Shown here in pieces: positions 16,992 to 25,742 of a DNA stretch of 37,055 nt. Position 1 is the stretch's first letter. The number at the start of each line of letters is the position of its first letter. The stretch is from assembly GCA_024692105.1 (NCBI GenBank), contig JAILMZ010000099.1, positions 1-37,055 on the forward strand, given 5' to 3'. Origin of the DNA: Saccharofermentans sp. (GTDB lineage: Bacteria; Bacillota_A; Clostridia; Saccharofermentanales; Saccharofermentanaceae). Below the pieces are notes generated by a model. It was given only the letters and a program-made list of their open reading frames with translations, was not told the origin of the DNA and searched no databases. The position numbers and the translations under genes were made by a program.

Positions 16992-19394
16992 TTACATCTC
17001 ACTGAAATACCTTGCTGCTTTGTCATTGATCAGAACAACAACATCTTCAAGACTGCGGTCACCTGCATAATAAGGAGCAAGTTCTTCTTGGAGGAAACCT
17101 AAGATAACTTCATCCTCGTAATAGTATGTTGAGATTGATGACAAACCGTTGATGAAGCAATCACGCATACCGTCTGTCGCGGTCTTGTCACCGTAGGCCA
17201 TCTGTACACCTACTGCAGGTTTGTACATTCCGTTTTGCACCGATTCCATGAAATCATCGTACAGCTCGTTATTATGCGCGGAAATGCTTTCAATGTTTTT
17301 ATCCATGATATCCTTGTTGGTCACGATGCACCTGAATTCGCAGTCATCGGAAGCAAATGCCGTTCCGGCAAAAAGATAATTAATGAATTTCCTGCATCCG
17401 TCAGAGACATCTGTTGTCGCCGATACCGAAATGGTCTCCAGAGCCTTGAACCTCGGACCTGCTCCGTCTACGGACGGTGTTCCGATAATGACATATTGTC
17501 CTTCCGAGTCATTGCACAGATGCACATAATCGAGATAATCGGTGATCTCTGCATAACAACACTTAGTTCTTAGTCTAACGTCCCAATCAAATATGTAATC
17601 TGCCGGAGTGTTCAGAATATCATCGTACGGGAAGTTTTCTTTTGCATATTCGGCAGCGGCATAGAACTGATCCGTTCCGAATTCAACTTTCTCGCCTTCT
17701 ATGGCACTCTTAATGTCTATGCATGACAGGATAAAATCCGTTTTATTATAGTAGATCGAGAACGGGTAATCATACGGCGAATAGCCGTCCAGTTCCTCTT
17801 CCACCATTTTGTCGTATTCTTCAAAAGTCAGGCCTGTGGCACCGTCTTCGATCATGTCAGAATCAATGATCAATCCGTCTAACTCAAGCGTTACCGGGAG
17901 GAAATACATCTTGCCGTCTATCGTTCCTGCATCGAGGATGTTGCCAAACTGTTTATCCAGCACTTCGGGTTCGAGGAAACCCGAGATATCCATCAGTATC
18001 TCATCGTTCATCGCATAAGAATTCTGCAGGCCGATGATCAGGTCCGGAGCCTCGTCGCTCCTTAATTCCTGGATAAACTTATAGAGTTCCTGTTCGTCAC
18101 CGCCCATAGATTCTACGATACCCAGAGTAAACCCTACCTTTTGTTTATCCCAGATCCTTATAAGGTATTCATCATCTGTATTGTTGAATTCATATATGGA
18201 TCTTGCGAGATATGCAGATGCTTCCGCCTTGATCGGAAATGCCAGTTCGATTATCTCTTTGCCGGCATGAGGGTTCTTATCCATTTTATTCAGCACCCTT
18301 ATGTATTTCGCATTGAAAACACCGCTCATTCCATAACGTTTGCCTACTGAATCCAGCAGGATCGTTCTGTCTTGTGAATAACTGAGAACTTTGGATTCCA
18401 TAGAGTCATCATCGGCAAAAGGCGCATATAAGACCGGATTATACCAATTGGTGTCCATCACTGTCTCAGAAGTCATATCGCTGATGTTTACTCTGGTAAT
18501 GGTTCCGAGTGAATCGATCTTGCAGAGTTCACCGTTATCCGTTGGCGTGTATTCCGCTATGTTGACCGACTCATCATCGAAATCATAAAAACTCTTTTTG
18601 TTCTTAAGTTCACCGTTAGTAATATCAAATTCAAAGTTGACAAGATCTGCTTCTTCATAACCTGCCAGATAGAGCGAATTCTTTGATTCATCTATCGAGA
18701 TGCTGAACAGGATTTCGCGGAGGTTCAGATCCGCCAGTTCAATATAACAGACCAGTTCCGTGTCCTTGAACAAAATCAGTTGATCGTATATCATCGGTCC
18801 GGGACCCGTATCGGCAATAGTGACCACCGCCTCATAATCACCTATCGATGTTGCAAACCAAATAGATGAATCAAACATGGGCACATAATCAAAATAGCTC
18901 TTTACGTTGCCGTTTGATGTGGACTTTATGAATTTCTTCTCAGCTAACGTAGCCGTCGCAGTATCCAGCTTTACAAACGCCGCTCCGCGCTCACTCGGAG
19001 AATTAAGCTGGAACAGAGCTGTTATGGTCTTTCCTTCAGGATCAACGCTGACAGTATATACGCGCTGAACATACAGATTATCAGGCAGTGAGACATCCTG
19101 ACGGCTTATAAGGTTTCCTTCAAAATCATAAGTATCGAGCACCGTTCTGGAACTTCCCCATCCGCTCTTAGAGACACAATAAAGTGAAAATATGTATTCA
19201 TCGCTGGTACAGATACCCAGGTCATATTCTTCATTCTTCTTGATGTCATTATCGAGTTTGAATTTGGTTGTCTCGTACCAGGGATCATCTTCACTTACTA
19301 TCTTGGAAGATTTGCTTTTAAGCGAACAGGCCGTAAAGGTCTGCAGGAGCATAACAAAAAGCATGACAATAACGACAGGCTTCAATTTCCTCAT
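16992..19394 (-). CDS. Orphan extracellular solute-binding lipoprotein with an N-terminal beta-rich domain
   Basis: An 800-residue lipoprotein. The signal peptide is at 1-22 with a lipobox ending at Cys23 (QTFTAC). Residues about 40-380 are rich in beta-strand repeats of the type seen in propellers (DTYDFEGNLISRQ, VKLDTATATLAEKK, CKIDSLGTITRV). Residues about 385-800 resemble ABC-type extracellular solute-binding proteins (family 1), with APDLIIGLQN, a DGKMYFLPVTLELDGLIID stretch and a C-terminal helical lobe. No permease or ATPase gene is near, so a sensor or a partner of a distant transporter is possible. The frame is open to 19442, but GGAGGAT 8 bases before the ATG at 19394 decides the start. 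It lies between the dxs and nadK groups. Ligand unknown. Confidence 0.85.
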   Translation of the reverse strand: MRKLKPVVIVMLFVMLLQTFTACSLKSKSSKIVSEDDPWYETTKFKLDNDIKKNEEYDLGICTSDEYIFSLYCVSKSGWGSSRTVLDTYDFEGNLISRQDVSLPDNLYVQRVYTVSVDPEGKTITALFQLNSPSERGAAFVKLDTATATLAEKKFIKSTSNGNVKSYFDYVPMFDSSIWFATSIGDYEAVVTIADTGPGPMIYDQLILFKDTELVCYIELADLNLREILFSISIDESKNSLYLAGYEEADLVNFEFDITNGELKNKKSFYDFDDESVNIAEYTPTDNGELCKIDSLGTITRVNISDMTSETVMDTNWYNPVLYAPFADDDSMESKVLSYSQDRTILLDSVGKRYGMSGVFNAKYIRVLNKMDKNPHAGKEIIELAFPIKAEASAYLARSIYEFNNTDDEYLIRIWDKQKVGFTLGIVESMGGDEQELYKFIQELRSDEAPDLIIGLQNSYAMNDEILMDISGFLEPEVLDKQFGNILDAGTIDGKMYFLPVTLELDGLIIDSDMIEDGATGLTFEEYDKMVEEELDGYSPYDYPFSIYYNKTDFILSCIDIKSAIEGEKVEFGTDQFYAAAEYAKENFPYDDILNTPADYIFDWDVRLRTKCCYAEITDYLDYVHLCNDSEGQYVIIGTPSVDGAGPRFKALETISVSATTDVSDGCRKFINYLFAGTAFASDDCEFRCIVTNKDIMDKNIESISAHNNELYDDFMESVQNGMYKPAVGVQMAYGDKTATDGMRDCFINGLSSISTYYYEDEVILGFLQEELAPYYAGDRSLEDVVVLINDKAARYFSEM

Positions 19395-19460
19395 ACAATT
19401 ATCCTCCATACTGCAAATGAGAAGACAAAAAGTCTCCTGCAAGTACGCCTATCCGAAAAA

Positions 19461-19480
19461 TAGATTATCCCCATAATCTA
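19461..19480. promoter_or_regulatory. Perfect palindrome upstream of the solute-binding lipoprotein gene
   Basis: TAGATTAT and ATAATCTA are perfect inverted repeats separated by four C (plus strand). TTTTT follows on the minus strand. It could be an operator for the lipoprotein gene, whose start is about 65 bases away, or a weak AT-rich terminator for the small membrane-protein gene ending at 19524. The sequence does not decide. Confidence 0.45.
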
Positions 19481-19523
19481 TATTTGAATGGTAGCACAGA
19501 TTTGTAAATAAAAGAATCGGAAA

Positions 19524-19766
19524 TCAGAAATGAAACGGCCAGGAGATCTTCGGGATAAGTTCAGTGCAGACAAAGAGCAGAGCAATGAGCGATACCACAA
19601 CAAAAGCTATGGCTATCCTAATCCTGAAAGGTTTGCTCTCTTTGTTGAAATACGCCCTGATCCATTTGATCAGATAACAGACAGACACGACAAAAACGGC
19701 TGCAGCACCAATGAACGATACTGCAACAACTAAGAACGCTATAACTTCGGCCGTATTACTCGTCAT
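19524..19766 (-). CDS. Small membrane protein of unknown function (80 aa)
   Basis: 80 residues with two predicted membrane helices (about 7-31 and 48-70) joined by a basic loop (KWIRAYFNKESKPFRIR). No family recognised. It begins 5 bases after the stop of the 122-residue membrane protein and has only a weak ribosome site, so it probably depends on coupling. It likely belongs to the tail of the dxs operon. Confidence 0.6.
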   Translation of the reverse strand: MTSNTAEVIAFLVVAVSFIGAAAVFVVSVCYLIKWIRAYFNKESKPFRIRIAIAFVVVSLIALLFVCTELIPKISWPFHF

Positions 19767-19771
19767 ATCGC

Positions 19772-20140
19772 TTAAAGCCTGTATTTATCACAGATATCGG
19801 GATAGTGTTCTTTGAGAAGTTTGTTCCACTGGTTTGCGACCTTGCCTACAAAGCAATATTTAGCACCGAAGATCGCGCCTGCAAACACAGCGATGGTTAA
19901 TACTGCCGTGACAAGAGTAACGACGATATTTGCACTATTTACGATCAAGGGTACCACCAGGAATCCAAGGCAACCGCAAGCTACGATCAAAACGATGAGC
20001 TCAGAAGCTTTCTGCTTTTGCTTTCTGAATTCCAGTTCGGAATAAACTTCAGCAATCTCATCTTCATTCAGTTCTTTGTTATGCAGAGCGATCTCAAGCC
20101 TGTCGCTTATCTTATATGCTTTGGGAATAGTTATCCTCAT
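19772..20140 (-). CDS. Small membrane protein of unknown function (122 aa)
   Basis: 122 residues. A charged N-terminal region of about 45 residues (LEIALHNKELNEDEIAEVY), two membrane helices (about 47-68 and 72-96), and a short basic C-terminal tail. AGGAGA lies 8 bases before the ATG. It follows dxs by 27 bases with no terminator. No family recognised; with the 80-residue gene it forms a pair of two-helix membrane proteins at the place where tlyA often follows dxs. Confidence 0.7.
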   Translation of the reverse strand: MRITIPKAYKISDRLEIALHNKELNEDEIAEVYSELEFRKQKQKASELIVLIVACGCLGFLVVPLIVNSANIVVTLVTAVLTIAVFAGAIFGAKYCFVGKVANQWNKLLKEHYPDICDKYRL

Positions 20141-20167
20141 GTTAGCAGTCTCCTATCCTGATGAACC

Positions 20168-22057
20168 TTAAGAACCGGAAAGTTCAGTCTTGATGCGCAA
20201 AGCAACAGACACGCTGTCCAAGCCTGCAGTCTTGATCTGGTCTTCGGGCGATGCTGCCTTGATGACGGGATCTTCGACTGCGATACTGATTACGTTGTAG
20301 TTCCAACCGGCTCTGTTGAGCTGAACGTGGATATCCTCACCGACGCCGCCGCTTAAGATGCCCTCTTCAATGGTGAATACATATTTGGTATCACCAAGAA
20401 GCTCAACTATCTCTTTTGCGGGAACCGGCTTGACCAGAGACAGATTGATATGCGTACCGTTGATGCCCTCGTGAACGAGAAGAGCACTTGCCTTCTCAGC
20501 TTCCTCGCAGATCCTGCCCACGGAGATGATAACGAAATCATATCCCCTGTTTGACGCAAGATGCGGCTTGATGCAGTCTTCGGGCAGTTCGTAAAGAGGT
20601 CCTTCCGCTTCGAAAGGCGAACTTCCTCTGGGATATCTGACGGCAACCGGACCGCTACATGTATTGACCGCGTAATCAAGGCAATTCCTCAGGTCTTTGT
20701 AATCGCGGGGAGCGAACAGCGTCATGTTGACCATTGAATTAAGATAAGACAGATCGAGCAGACCATGATGCGTATGGCCGTCCTGGCCTACAAAGCCCGC
20801 ACGGTCGATCGAGAAAACGACATGGTTGTTCATGAAGCACACATCGGTGATCATCTCATCATATGCACGCTGCAGGAACGAAGAATAGATCGCTACAACA
20901 GGCACGAAACCAGACACTGCAAGTCCGCCTGCCATCGTAACGCAGTGCTCTTCCGCGATACCGCAGTCAAAGAACCTCGTAGGGAATCTCATCGAATAAT
21001 GATCAAGGCCTGTACCCTGCGCCATTGCAGCAGATATTGCAACTACCTTGGGATTCTTCTCGGCAATCTCTTCAAGAGCACCTGCGAAAGCAGTCGTATA
21101 GCTGCTCTTTCCGTTCTTGGACACGCCTGTCTCAAGATCAAAAGAACCGACGCCGTGATAATCAGACGGGTTGTTCTCAGCAGGGGCATAGCCCTTACCC
21201 TTCTTTGTGATGACATGAAGGAGCATGGGATCCTTGATGTCCTTGATGGCATTAAGTGCTTTTATAAGGTCTTCCGTGTTATGTCCGTCAACCGGTCCGT
21301 AGTAATTGAGACCGAGATCTTCGAACATTGAAGGCTTCTTGCGGTACAGAAGAAACCTGAAGAAATCCTTTATCGCAAGGATGATCTTGATGATGCCCCT
21401 GCCGAACCAGCCGAGCTTCTTGAGGAACCCTTCCGTGGTGCGTTTCGCGGAGATGTATCCGGAAGATACTCTGAGCTTGGACAGATAGCGAGACAGACCG
21501 CCGACGTTCCTGTCTATGCTCATCTCGTTGTCGTTGAGGATGACGATCATCCTGGTCTTGCTGTGGCCAAGGTCGTTGATGGCCTCATACGCAAGGCCGC
21601 CGGTCAGCGCGCCGTCGCCTATTACGGCAATGACGTAATTGTCTTCTTTCTTGAGGTCTCTTGCCCTTGCCATGCCGATGGCGGCAGAGATGGAAGTGGA
21701 ACTGTGACCCGTATCGAAAGCATCGTACGGAGACTCATTGATACGCGGAAATCCGGACACGCCGCCCTTCTTCCTCAAAGTATCGAACTCATCGAACCTT
21801 CCCGTGAGAAGCTTATATGAATAAGACTGGTGTCCGACGTCGAACACGATCTTGTCCTTGGTGTAATCGAATACCGAAAGCAGAGCGACGGTCAATTCGA
21901 CCACGCCCAGGTTGCTCGCCAGATGTCCGCCGTTTGTCGAGACGGTCTGGAGGATCTTATCCCTTAATTCAGCGCAGAGCTCTTCCCTGTCCTTGTAAGA
22001 CAGAGACGCAATAGCCTGCGGAGTGAGATCCTGTTTCCCGAGAAACTTATATTCCAT
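20168..22057 (-). CDS. dxs: 1-deoxy-D-xylulose-5-phosphate synthase
   Basis: Condenses pyruvate and glyceraldehyde 3-phosphate into DXP, the first step of the MEP isoprenoid pathway, using thiamine diphosphate. The 629 residues have GHSSTSISAAIGMARA (117-132), the cofactor motif GDGALTGG (147-154) with NDNEMSI (175-181), and the second transketolase domain with FDCGIAEEHCVTMAGGLA. The ATG lies 8 bases after ispA; a GGGAG site is slightly far (about 14 bases). Next to ispA it supplies and uses the same precursors. Confidence 0.97.
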   Translation of the reverse strand: MEYKFLGKQDLTPQAIASLSYKDREELCAELRDKILQTVSTNGGHLASNLGVVELTVALLSVFDYTKDKIVFDVGHQSYSYKLLTGRFDEFDTLRKKGGVSGFPRINESPYDAFDTGHSSTSISAAIGMARARDLKKEDNYVIAVIGDGALTGGLAYEAINDLGHSKTRMIVILNDNEMSIDRNVGGLSRYLSKLRVSSGYISAKRTTEGFLKKLGWFGRGIIKIILAIKDFFRFLLYRKKPSMFEDLGLNYYGPVDGHNTEDLIKALNAIKDIKDPMLLHVITKKGKGYAPAENNPSDYHGVGSFDLETGVSKNGKSSYTTAFAGALEEIAEKNPKVVAISAAMAQGTGLDHYSMRFPTRFFDCGIAEEHCVTMAGGLAVSGFVPVVAIYSSFLQRAYDEMITDVCFMNNHVVFSIDRAGFVGQDGHTHHGLLDLSYLNSMVNMTLFAPRDYKDLRNCLDYAVNTCSGPVAVRYPRGSSPFEAEGPLYELPEDCIKPHLASNRGYDFVIISVGRICEEAEKASALLVHEGINGTHINLSLVKPVPAKEIVELLGDTKYVFTIEEGILSGGVGEDIHVQLNRAGWNYNVISIAVEDPVIKAASPEDQIKTAGLDSVSVALRIKTELSGS

Positions 22058-22065
22058 GACTTACG

Positions 22066-22983
22066 TTAATTCTCCCTGCTTATCATATAATCAGCCAGGA
22101 TCTTGTAGTCATCCGTGTTGTAGCCCATATCGGACAGTTCCTTAAGAACTTTGACCGCAGCGGCAGTCTCGTCTTCAAGGCAGGTCTTGGCATTATCGAG
22201 ACCCAGGAGAGTAACGAAAGTCGATTTGTCGTCTCTTGAATCCTTGCCGACGCTCTTGCCGAGCACTTCGGCCGTGGAAGTAACATCGAGAAGATCGTCC
22301 TTGATCTGGAAAGCAAGGCCCAGGTGTGCCGCGAGCGCCCTGAGGAGCCTGACAGTCTTATCGATCTCTGCCTGTTCTTCCGTCATGTTGCTTTTCAGAT
22401 AACAGGGCGTGACTATCGCAGTCTCGATCAGTGCGCCCGTCTTCTTTTCCTGGAGTTCCGTAAGGAGCTCGACGGATATCTTCTTATCTTCGGAAGCAAG
22501 GTCTATGCTCTGTCCGCCGACCATGCCTTCAATGCCGGCGAGTGTGCACATCCTGGATGCAGCATATGCGTATCCGGGGTTTGTAATGGTCTCCGCGAAA
22601 AGCCTCTCGTAAGCCCTGTTCAGCAGAAGGTCTCCCGCAAGAAGCGCGATGCCCTCGCCGAAAGCCTTATGACAGGTAGGCCTGCCGCGCCTTAAGTCAT
22701 CGTTGTCCATCGCCGGAAGATCGTCGTGGATCAGAGAATACGTGTGGATCATCTCGAGCGTGCCGGCGAAATACCTTACGTCAGCCATCACGTCCTCATC
22801 GCAGCCGATCATCTCGGCAGTCATCTTCATCATGAGAGGCCTCAATCTCTTACCGCCTCCCATAAGGCTGTACATTGCAGCCTTAACGGTGATGTCTTCA
22901 TTCTGACGCGCGGTAAAACAACCCTCGAGTTCGGGAGTTATCCACTCGTTACATTCTTCTATTAGTCTTGCTATATCAGCCAT
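22066..22983 (-). CDS. ispA: Polyprenyl (farnesyl) diphosphate synthase
   Basis: Head-to-tail prenyltransferase making short-chain diphosphates, most likely farnesyl diphosphate for undecaprenyl and quinone synthesis. The 305 residues carry the first Asp-rich motif HDDLPAMDNDDLRRGR (86-101), GGGKRLRP (42-49) and the second Asp-rich motif FQIKDDLLDV (about 226-235). The first 8 bases overlap the end of xseB; the ribosome site is weak, so coupling is likely. The product chain length cannot be proven from sequence alone. Confidence 0.95.
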   Translation of the reverse strand: MADIARLIEECNEWITPELEGCFTARQNEDITVKAAMYSLMGGGKRLRPLMMKMTAEMIGCDEDVMADVRYFAGTLEMIHTYSLIHDDLPAMDNDDLRRGRPTCHKAFGEGIALLAGDLLLNRAYERLFAETITNPGYAYAASRMCTLAGIEGMVGGQSIDLASEDKKISVELLTELQEKKTGALIETAIVTPCYLKSNMTEEQAEIDKTVRLLRALAAHLGLAFQIKDDLLDVTSTAEVLGKSVGKDSRDDKSTFVTLLGLDNAKTCLEDETAAAVKVLKELSDMGYNTDDYKILADYMISREN

Positions 22984-23215
22984 TGTTGATCTCGTTTATC
23001 TGTGTCTGTGCTTCAGTAAGGAGTTTCTCGCAATATGCGGACAGGAGCTTGCCGATTCGGTAGAGTTTTATCGACTCATCCAGAGTCATATCCTTATCTT
23101 CACCGTCTTTTGTGATCTTACCGCTCTCAAGGCACTTTACGACAGAAGAGAGATTCTCAAGAGCCTCTTCGTATGTAAGCTTGCCTTCTTCGATCTTCTT
23201 CTCAATGTCCTTCAT
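22976..23215 (-). CDS. xseB: Exodeoxyribonuclease VII small subunit
   Basis: 79 residues, the family length, with the typical EEGKLTYEEALENLSSVVKCLESG core and a helical tail (LYRIGKLLSAYCEKLL). It binds XseA to form the single-strand exonuclease. It starts one base after the xseA stop, with AGGAGA 6 bases upstream, and overlaps ispA by 8 bases. Confidence 0.95.
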   Translation of the reverse strand: MKDIEKKIEEGKLTYEEALENLSSVVKCLESGKITKDGEDKDMTLDESIKLYRIGKLLSAYCEKLLTEAQTQINEINNG

Positions 23216-23216
23216 A

Positions 23217-24542
23217 TCAGTTCTCCTTCCTGTCTACCTCTATTATTCTACCCTTTGCTGAGCCATCTTTGAAAACCAGCCTGACTTCCTGATCCGGTCT
23301 GACCTTATCCACGGAATCCAACGCGGTGCCGTCTGATGATTCCACATAAGAGTATCCGCGCTTCAAGACATTTTCCGGATTAACGGATTCAAGCCTTGCA
23401 GTCAGGTTCTCTGTCTCAAGTCTCAATCTGTCCAGTCTCTCGGGATATGCGTCAAGTTTTAATCTCTGCTCAAGTAGTTTTCTCTGTCTCTCGGCAAGTT
23501 CCGCAGAAGGATTGTGCTTTTCGACAGTATCGGCCAGCCTTGCAAGGTAATCTTTCCTGTCATTTATAAAGCCGCCGGCAAATGCCCTGTGGCTTTTATA
23601 AGCTTCTATGGTGTTATGTCCGATCCTCATTTTGGACATCATTGCCTGCTCCATGGAAGAAGCAAAGTTGCCTATGATCGCCGTCTGCTCATCGTAATCA
23701 GGCACAACGGCATCGGCAGCCGCAGTAGGCGTCTTAACGGACACATCAGCAACATAATCAAGTATCGTCTCATAAGAAGAGTGACCGACGCCGCACACTA
23801 CGGGGATCGTACATGCACTGACCCTTCTGGCAAGCGCTTCGTCGTTGAAACAGACAAAGTCAGTATATTTATCGCCTCCGCCGCGGGTTATGACGATAAC
23901 GTCAACATGGCTGGCGGGGTCGTCCCGGTGTGTCTCGAAATAATCAAGTCCTGCAATAACCTGCGGAGGGCAGTTCTCTCCCTGCATCCTCGCGTTGTAT
24001 ATGTGGATATCGTAATACGGGGTCCTGCATCTGATCTCGTCCAAAAAGTCCGTGCGTCCCTCCGTACCTGCTCCGGATGTGATAAGACCGATCCTGCGAG
24101 GCAGTTTTGGCAGGGCCTTTTTACGCGCATCATCGAAAAGGCCTTCTGCAGCAAGGCGTTCCTTCATCTGCAGGAATCTGAGAAGGAGTTCCCCTCTTCC
24201 GGTATTGCGCACCTCGGATACGACAGCCTGCAGGACACTGATTCCCGTGCTGTATTGAAGCGAAGCTTTGATGGTGACTTTATCGCCGTCTTTGGGACCT
24301 TCTTCATCAAAACCGGTGAAAGTGCAGTTACTCTCAGTGGCGTTGCAGGACAGTTTGAGGTATCTCCCCCCTCTTAATTCCTGCTGAAGAGTGAAATTAA
24401 TGAATACGACCGTCGGCTTCCAGCGGTTGACCCTGTAGCCCGTGATCTCTCCCGTTACCTCAAAGTCGATAATGTCTTCATCGTCCTGAAATGTAACGTA
24501 GTTAAGGTGGTTTACAAGATCACTCAGCGAATCAAATACCAA
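23217..24542 (-). CDS. xseA: Exodeoxyribonuclease VII large subunit, divergent
   Basis: Catalytic subunit of the single-strand DNA exonuclease ExoVII. The 441 residues have an N-terminal OB fold (about 28-115), the catalytic core (about 130-300) with ITSGAGTEGR (154-163), RGGG (220-223), FNDEALARR (232-240) and VADVSVKTPTAAA (264-276), and a C-terminal coiled coil. The usual GHETD motif reads GHSSY (254-258) and the ITSPTGAAIRD segment is also altered, so this is a divergent member. Translation begins at TTG: GGAGG (24551-24555) stands exactly 8 bases upstream. It lies 14 bases from nusB. Confidence 0.92.
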   Translation of the reverse strand: MVFDSLSDLVNHLNYVTFQDDEDIIDFEVTGEITGYRVNRWKPTVVFINFTLQQELRGGRYLKLSCNATESNCTFTGFDEEGPKDGDKVTIKASLQYSTGISVLQAVVSEVRNTGRGELLLRFLQMKERLAAEGLFDDARKKALPKLPRRIGLITSGAGTEGRTDFLDEIRCRTPYYDIHIYNARMQGENCPPQVIAGLDYFETHRDDPASHVDVIVITRGGGDKYTDFVCFNDEALARRVSACTIPVVCGVGHSSYETILDYVADVSVKTPTAAADAVVPDYDEQTAIIGNFASSMEQAMMSKMRIGHNTIEAYKSHRAFAGGFINDRKDYLARLADTVEKHNPSAELAERQRKLLEQRLKLDAYPERLDRLRLETENLTARLESVNPENVLKRGYSYVESSDGTALDSVDKVRPDQEVRLVFKDGSAKGRIIEVDRKEN

Positions 24543-24550
24543 AGCGAAGT

Positions 24551-24555
24551 CCTCC
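24551..24555 (-). promoter_or_regulatory. Ribosome site deciding the TTG start of xseA
   Basis: GGAGG on the minus strand lies just after the nusB stop and 8 bases before the TTG at 24542. It supports the rare TTG codon as the real start; no ATG lies nearby in frame. Confidence 0.7.
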
Positions 24556-24556
24556 G

Positions 24557-24955
24557 TCAGAGGCTCTTCTCAAAACTGCTGAGAACGCCGTTGATGTATG
24601 ACGAGGAATTGTCTGTACCGTATTTCTTTGCGAGCTTAACGGCCTCGTTGATTGAAACTTTTACCGGCACGTCGTCCATGAATAGTATCTCGTATGCTGC
24701 GATCTCAAGAATGATCCTGTCGGCAACGGGGATCCTGTCGATCTTCCACTTGTTGAGGAAAGGGATTATCTTCTCGTCGATTTCCTGGCGCTTATTGATA
24801 ACGCCGTAGACCATGTCAGTAAAGTAGACAGGGTCCTGCGTAACGTCGGGGTAGTCTTCTTTGAACATTTCGAGCTGTCCCGCGACGGGATCCGTGCGGA
24901 AGTATGCCTGGAAAAGGAACATCAATACATGTTCGCGTGTCTCTATTCTGCTCAT
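24557..24955 (-). CDS. nusB: Transcription antitermination factor NusB
   Basis: Binds boxA RNA with NusE to support rRNA antitermination. The 132 residues are all-helical, opening SRIETREHVLMFLFQ and closing with NEAVKLAKKYGTDNSSSYINGVL, the family signature. GGGAGG precedes the ATG, which overlaps the DUF2273 gene by 4 bases. The asp23-amaP-DUF2273-nusB-xseAB-ispA-dxs order is common in Clostridia. Confidence 0.96.
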   Translation of the reverse strand: MSRIETREHVLMFLFQAYFRTDPVAGQLEMFKEDYPDVTQDPVYFTDMVYGVINKRQEIDEKIIPFLNKWKIDRIPVADRIILEIAAYEILFMDDVPVKVSINEAVKLAKKYGTDNSSSYINGVLSSFEKSL

Positions 24956-25188
24956 CTGAACCTCCCGGGCGGCAGTATCCTGTCAAGGAACTTCTTGAAC
25001 TTGCTCGTATCCGAGAACAGGAACGAACCTACGAAGAAACCCGCAGCTGTAAAGATGATGATGAACAGTGTCTTGAAGAATCCGAAAATGCACAGGAGCA
25101 GTCCTGTAACAAAGAACAGGAAGGCAAATATGACACCTGCCTTGGTGTTCTGGAGTTTCTCGAAGATCTTAGACAGGAATCTCTCCAT
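24952..25188 (-). CDS. DUF2273 small membrane protein
   Basis: 78 residues with two membrane helices (about 16-36 and 39-59) and a basic C-terminus, the form of DUF2273 proteins found beside asp23 and amaP. Its start overlaps the amaP stop (TAATG) and its stop overlaps nusB by 4 bases. Probably part of the membrane complex that holds Asp23-family proteins. Exact role unknown. Confidence 0.85.
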   Translation of the reverse strand: MERFLSKIFEKLQNTKAGVIFAFLFFVTGLLLCIFGFFKTLFIIIFTAAGFFVGSFLFSDTSKFKKFLDRILPPGRFR

Positions 25189-25742
25189 TATCTGTTCTCA
25201 ACCTTTGCAGTAGTAGCTTCAACCTTGGTGACCTTGACCTGAACGTCCTGTACGATGATGCCCGTATAACGCTCGATATCCTTCTTTACCTTCTCCTGGG
25301 CCTTAGCCATGGAAGCGGGGATCTCGACGTTTGAATACAGAACGCAGGATATGACGACTCTGATCGCACCGTTCTTGGCGGGAGATACGCGGCATCTTGC
25401 GTTCTTGATGCCTACCTGAGCGGATTTCGCACTGTTCAGCGCGATGCTCTCGATGGCGTCTGCTCCGATATCGACGGAACCGATGTCGGTCTTTCTGAGT
25501 CTTGTCCTGTTAAGTCTGCCGTATGTAATAGCATTTGTAATTGAGATAATTGAAGTGATAAAAAGGAGCAGGAGAACTGCGAAATACACCCACTTGCTCA
25601 CAGGTCCGGTAACGACCGATCTGAGAGGCTGCAAGATATCTGCGAAGATACCGTCATCAACGAGCGCATACAAAAGCACAACGGAAATAACCGCTATAAC
25701 TACGGAATAGATGAACATCAGTACTCTGACAAATCCATTCAT
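25188..25742 (-). CDS. amaP: Alkaline shock response membrane anchor protein AmaP
   Basis: 184 residues with two membrane helices (about 5-27 and 51-72) and a C-terminal Asp23-like domain (about 90-175, with VRVVISCVLYSNVEIP and VKKDIERYTGI). In Staphylococcus, AmaP anchors Asp23 at the membrane. Here it directly follows the asp23 gene, overlapping by 4 bases (ATGA), and is followed by DUF2273 with a one-base overlap. GGAGAACAGGAAG precedes its ATG. Role by homology: envelope stress. Confidence 0.9.
   Translation of the reverse strand: MNGFVRVLMFIYSVVIAVISVVLLYALVDDGIFADILQPLRSVVTGPVSKWVYFAVLLLLFITSIISITNAITYGRLNRTRLRKTDIGSVDIGADAIESIALNSAKSAQVGIKNARCRVSPAKNGAIRVVISCVLYSNVEIPASMAKAQEKVKKDIERYTGIIVQDVQVKVTKVEATTAKVENR

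Noticed and set aside
23514..24377. Plus-strand open frame of 287 codons opposite xseA
   Set aside because: No family motif or ribosome site; antisense shadow of xseA.
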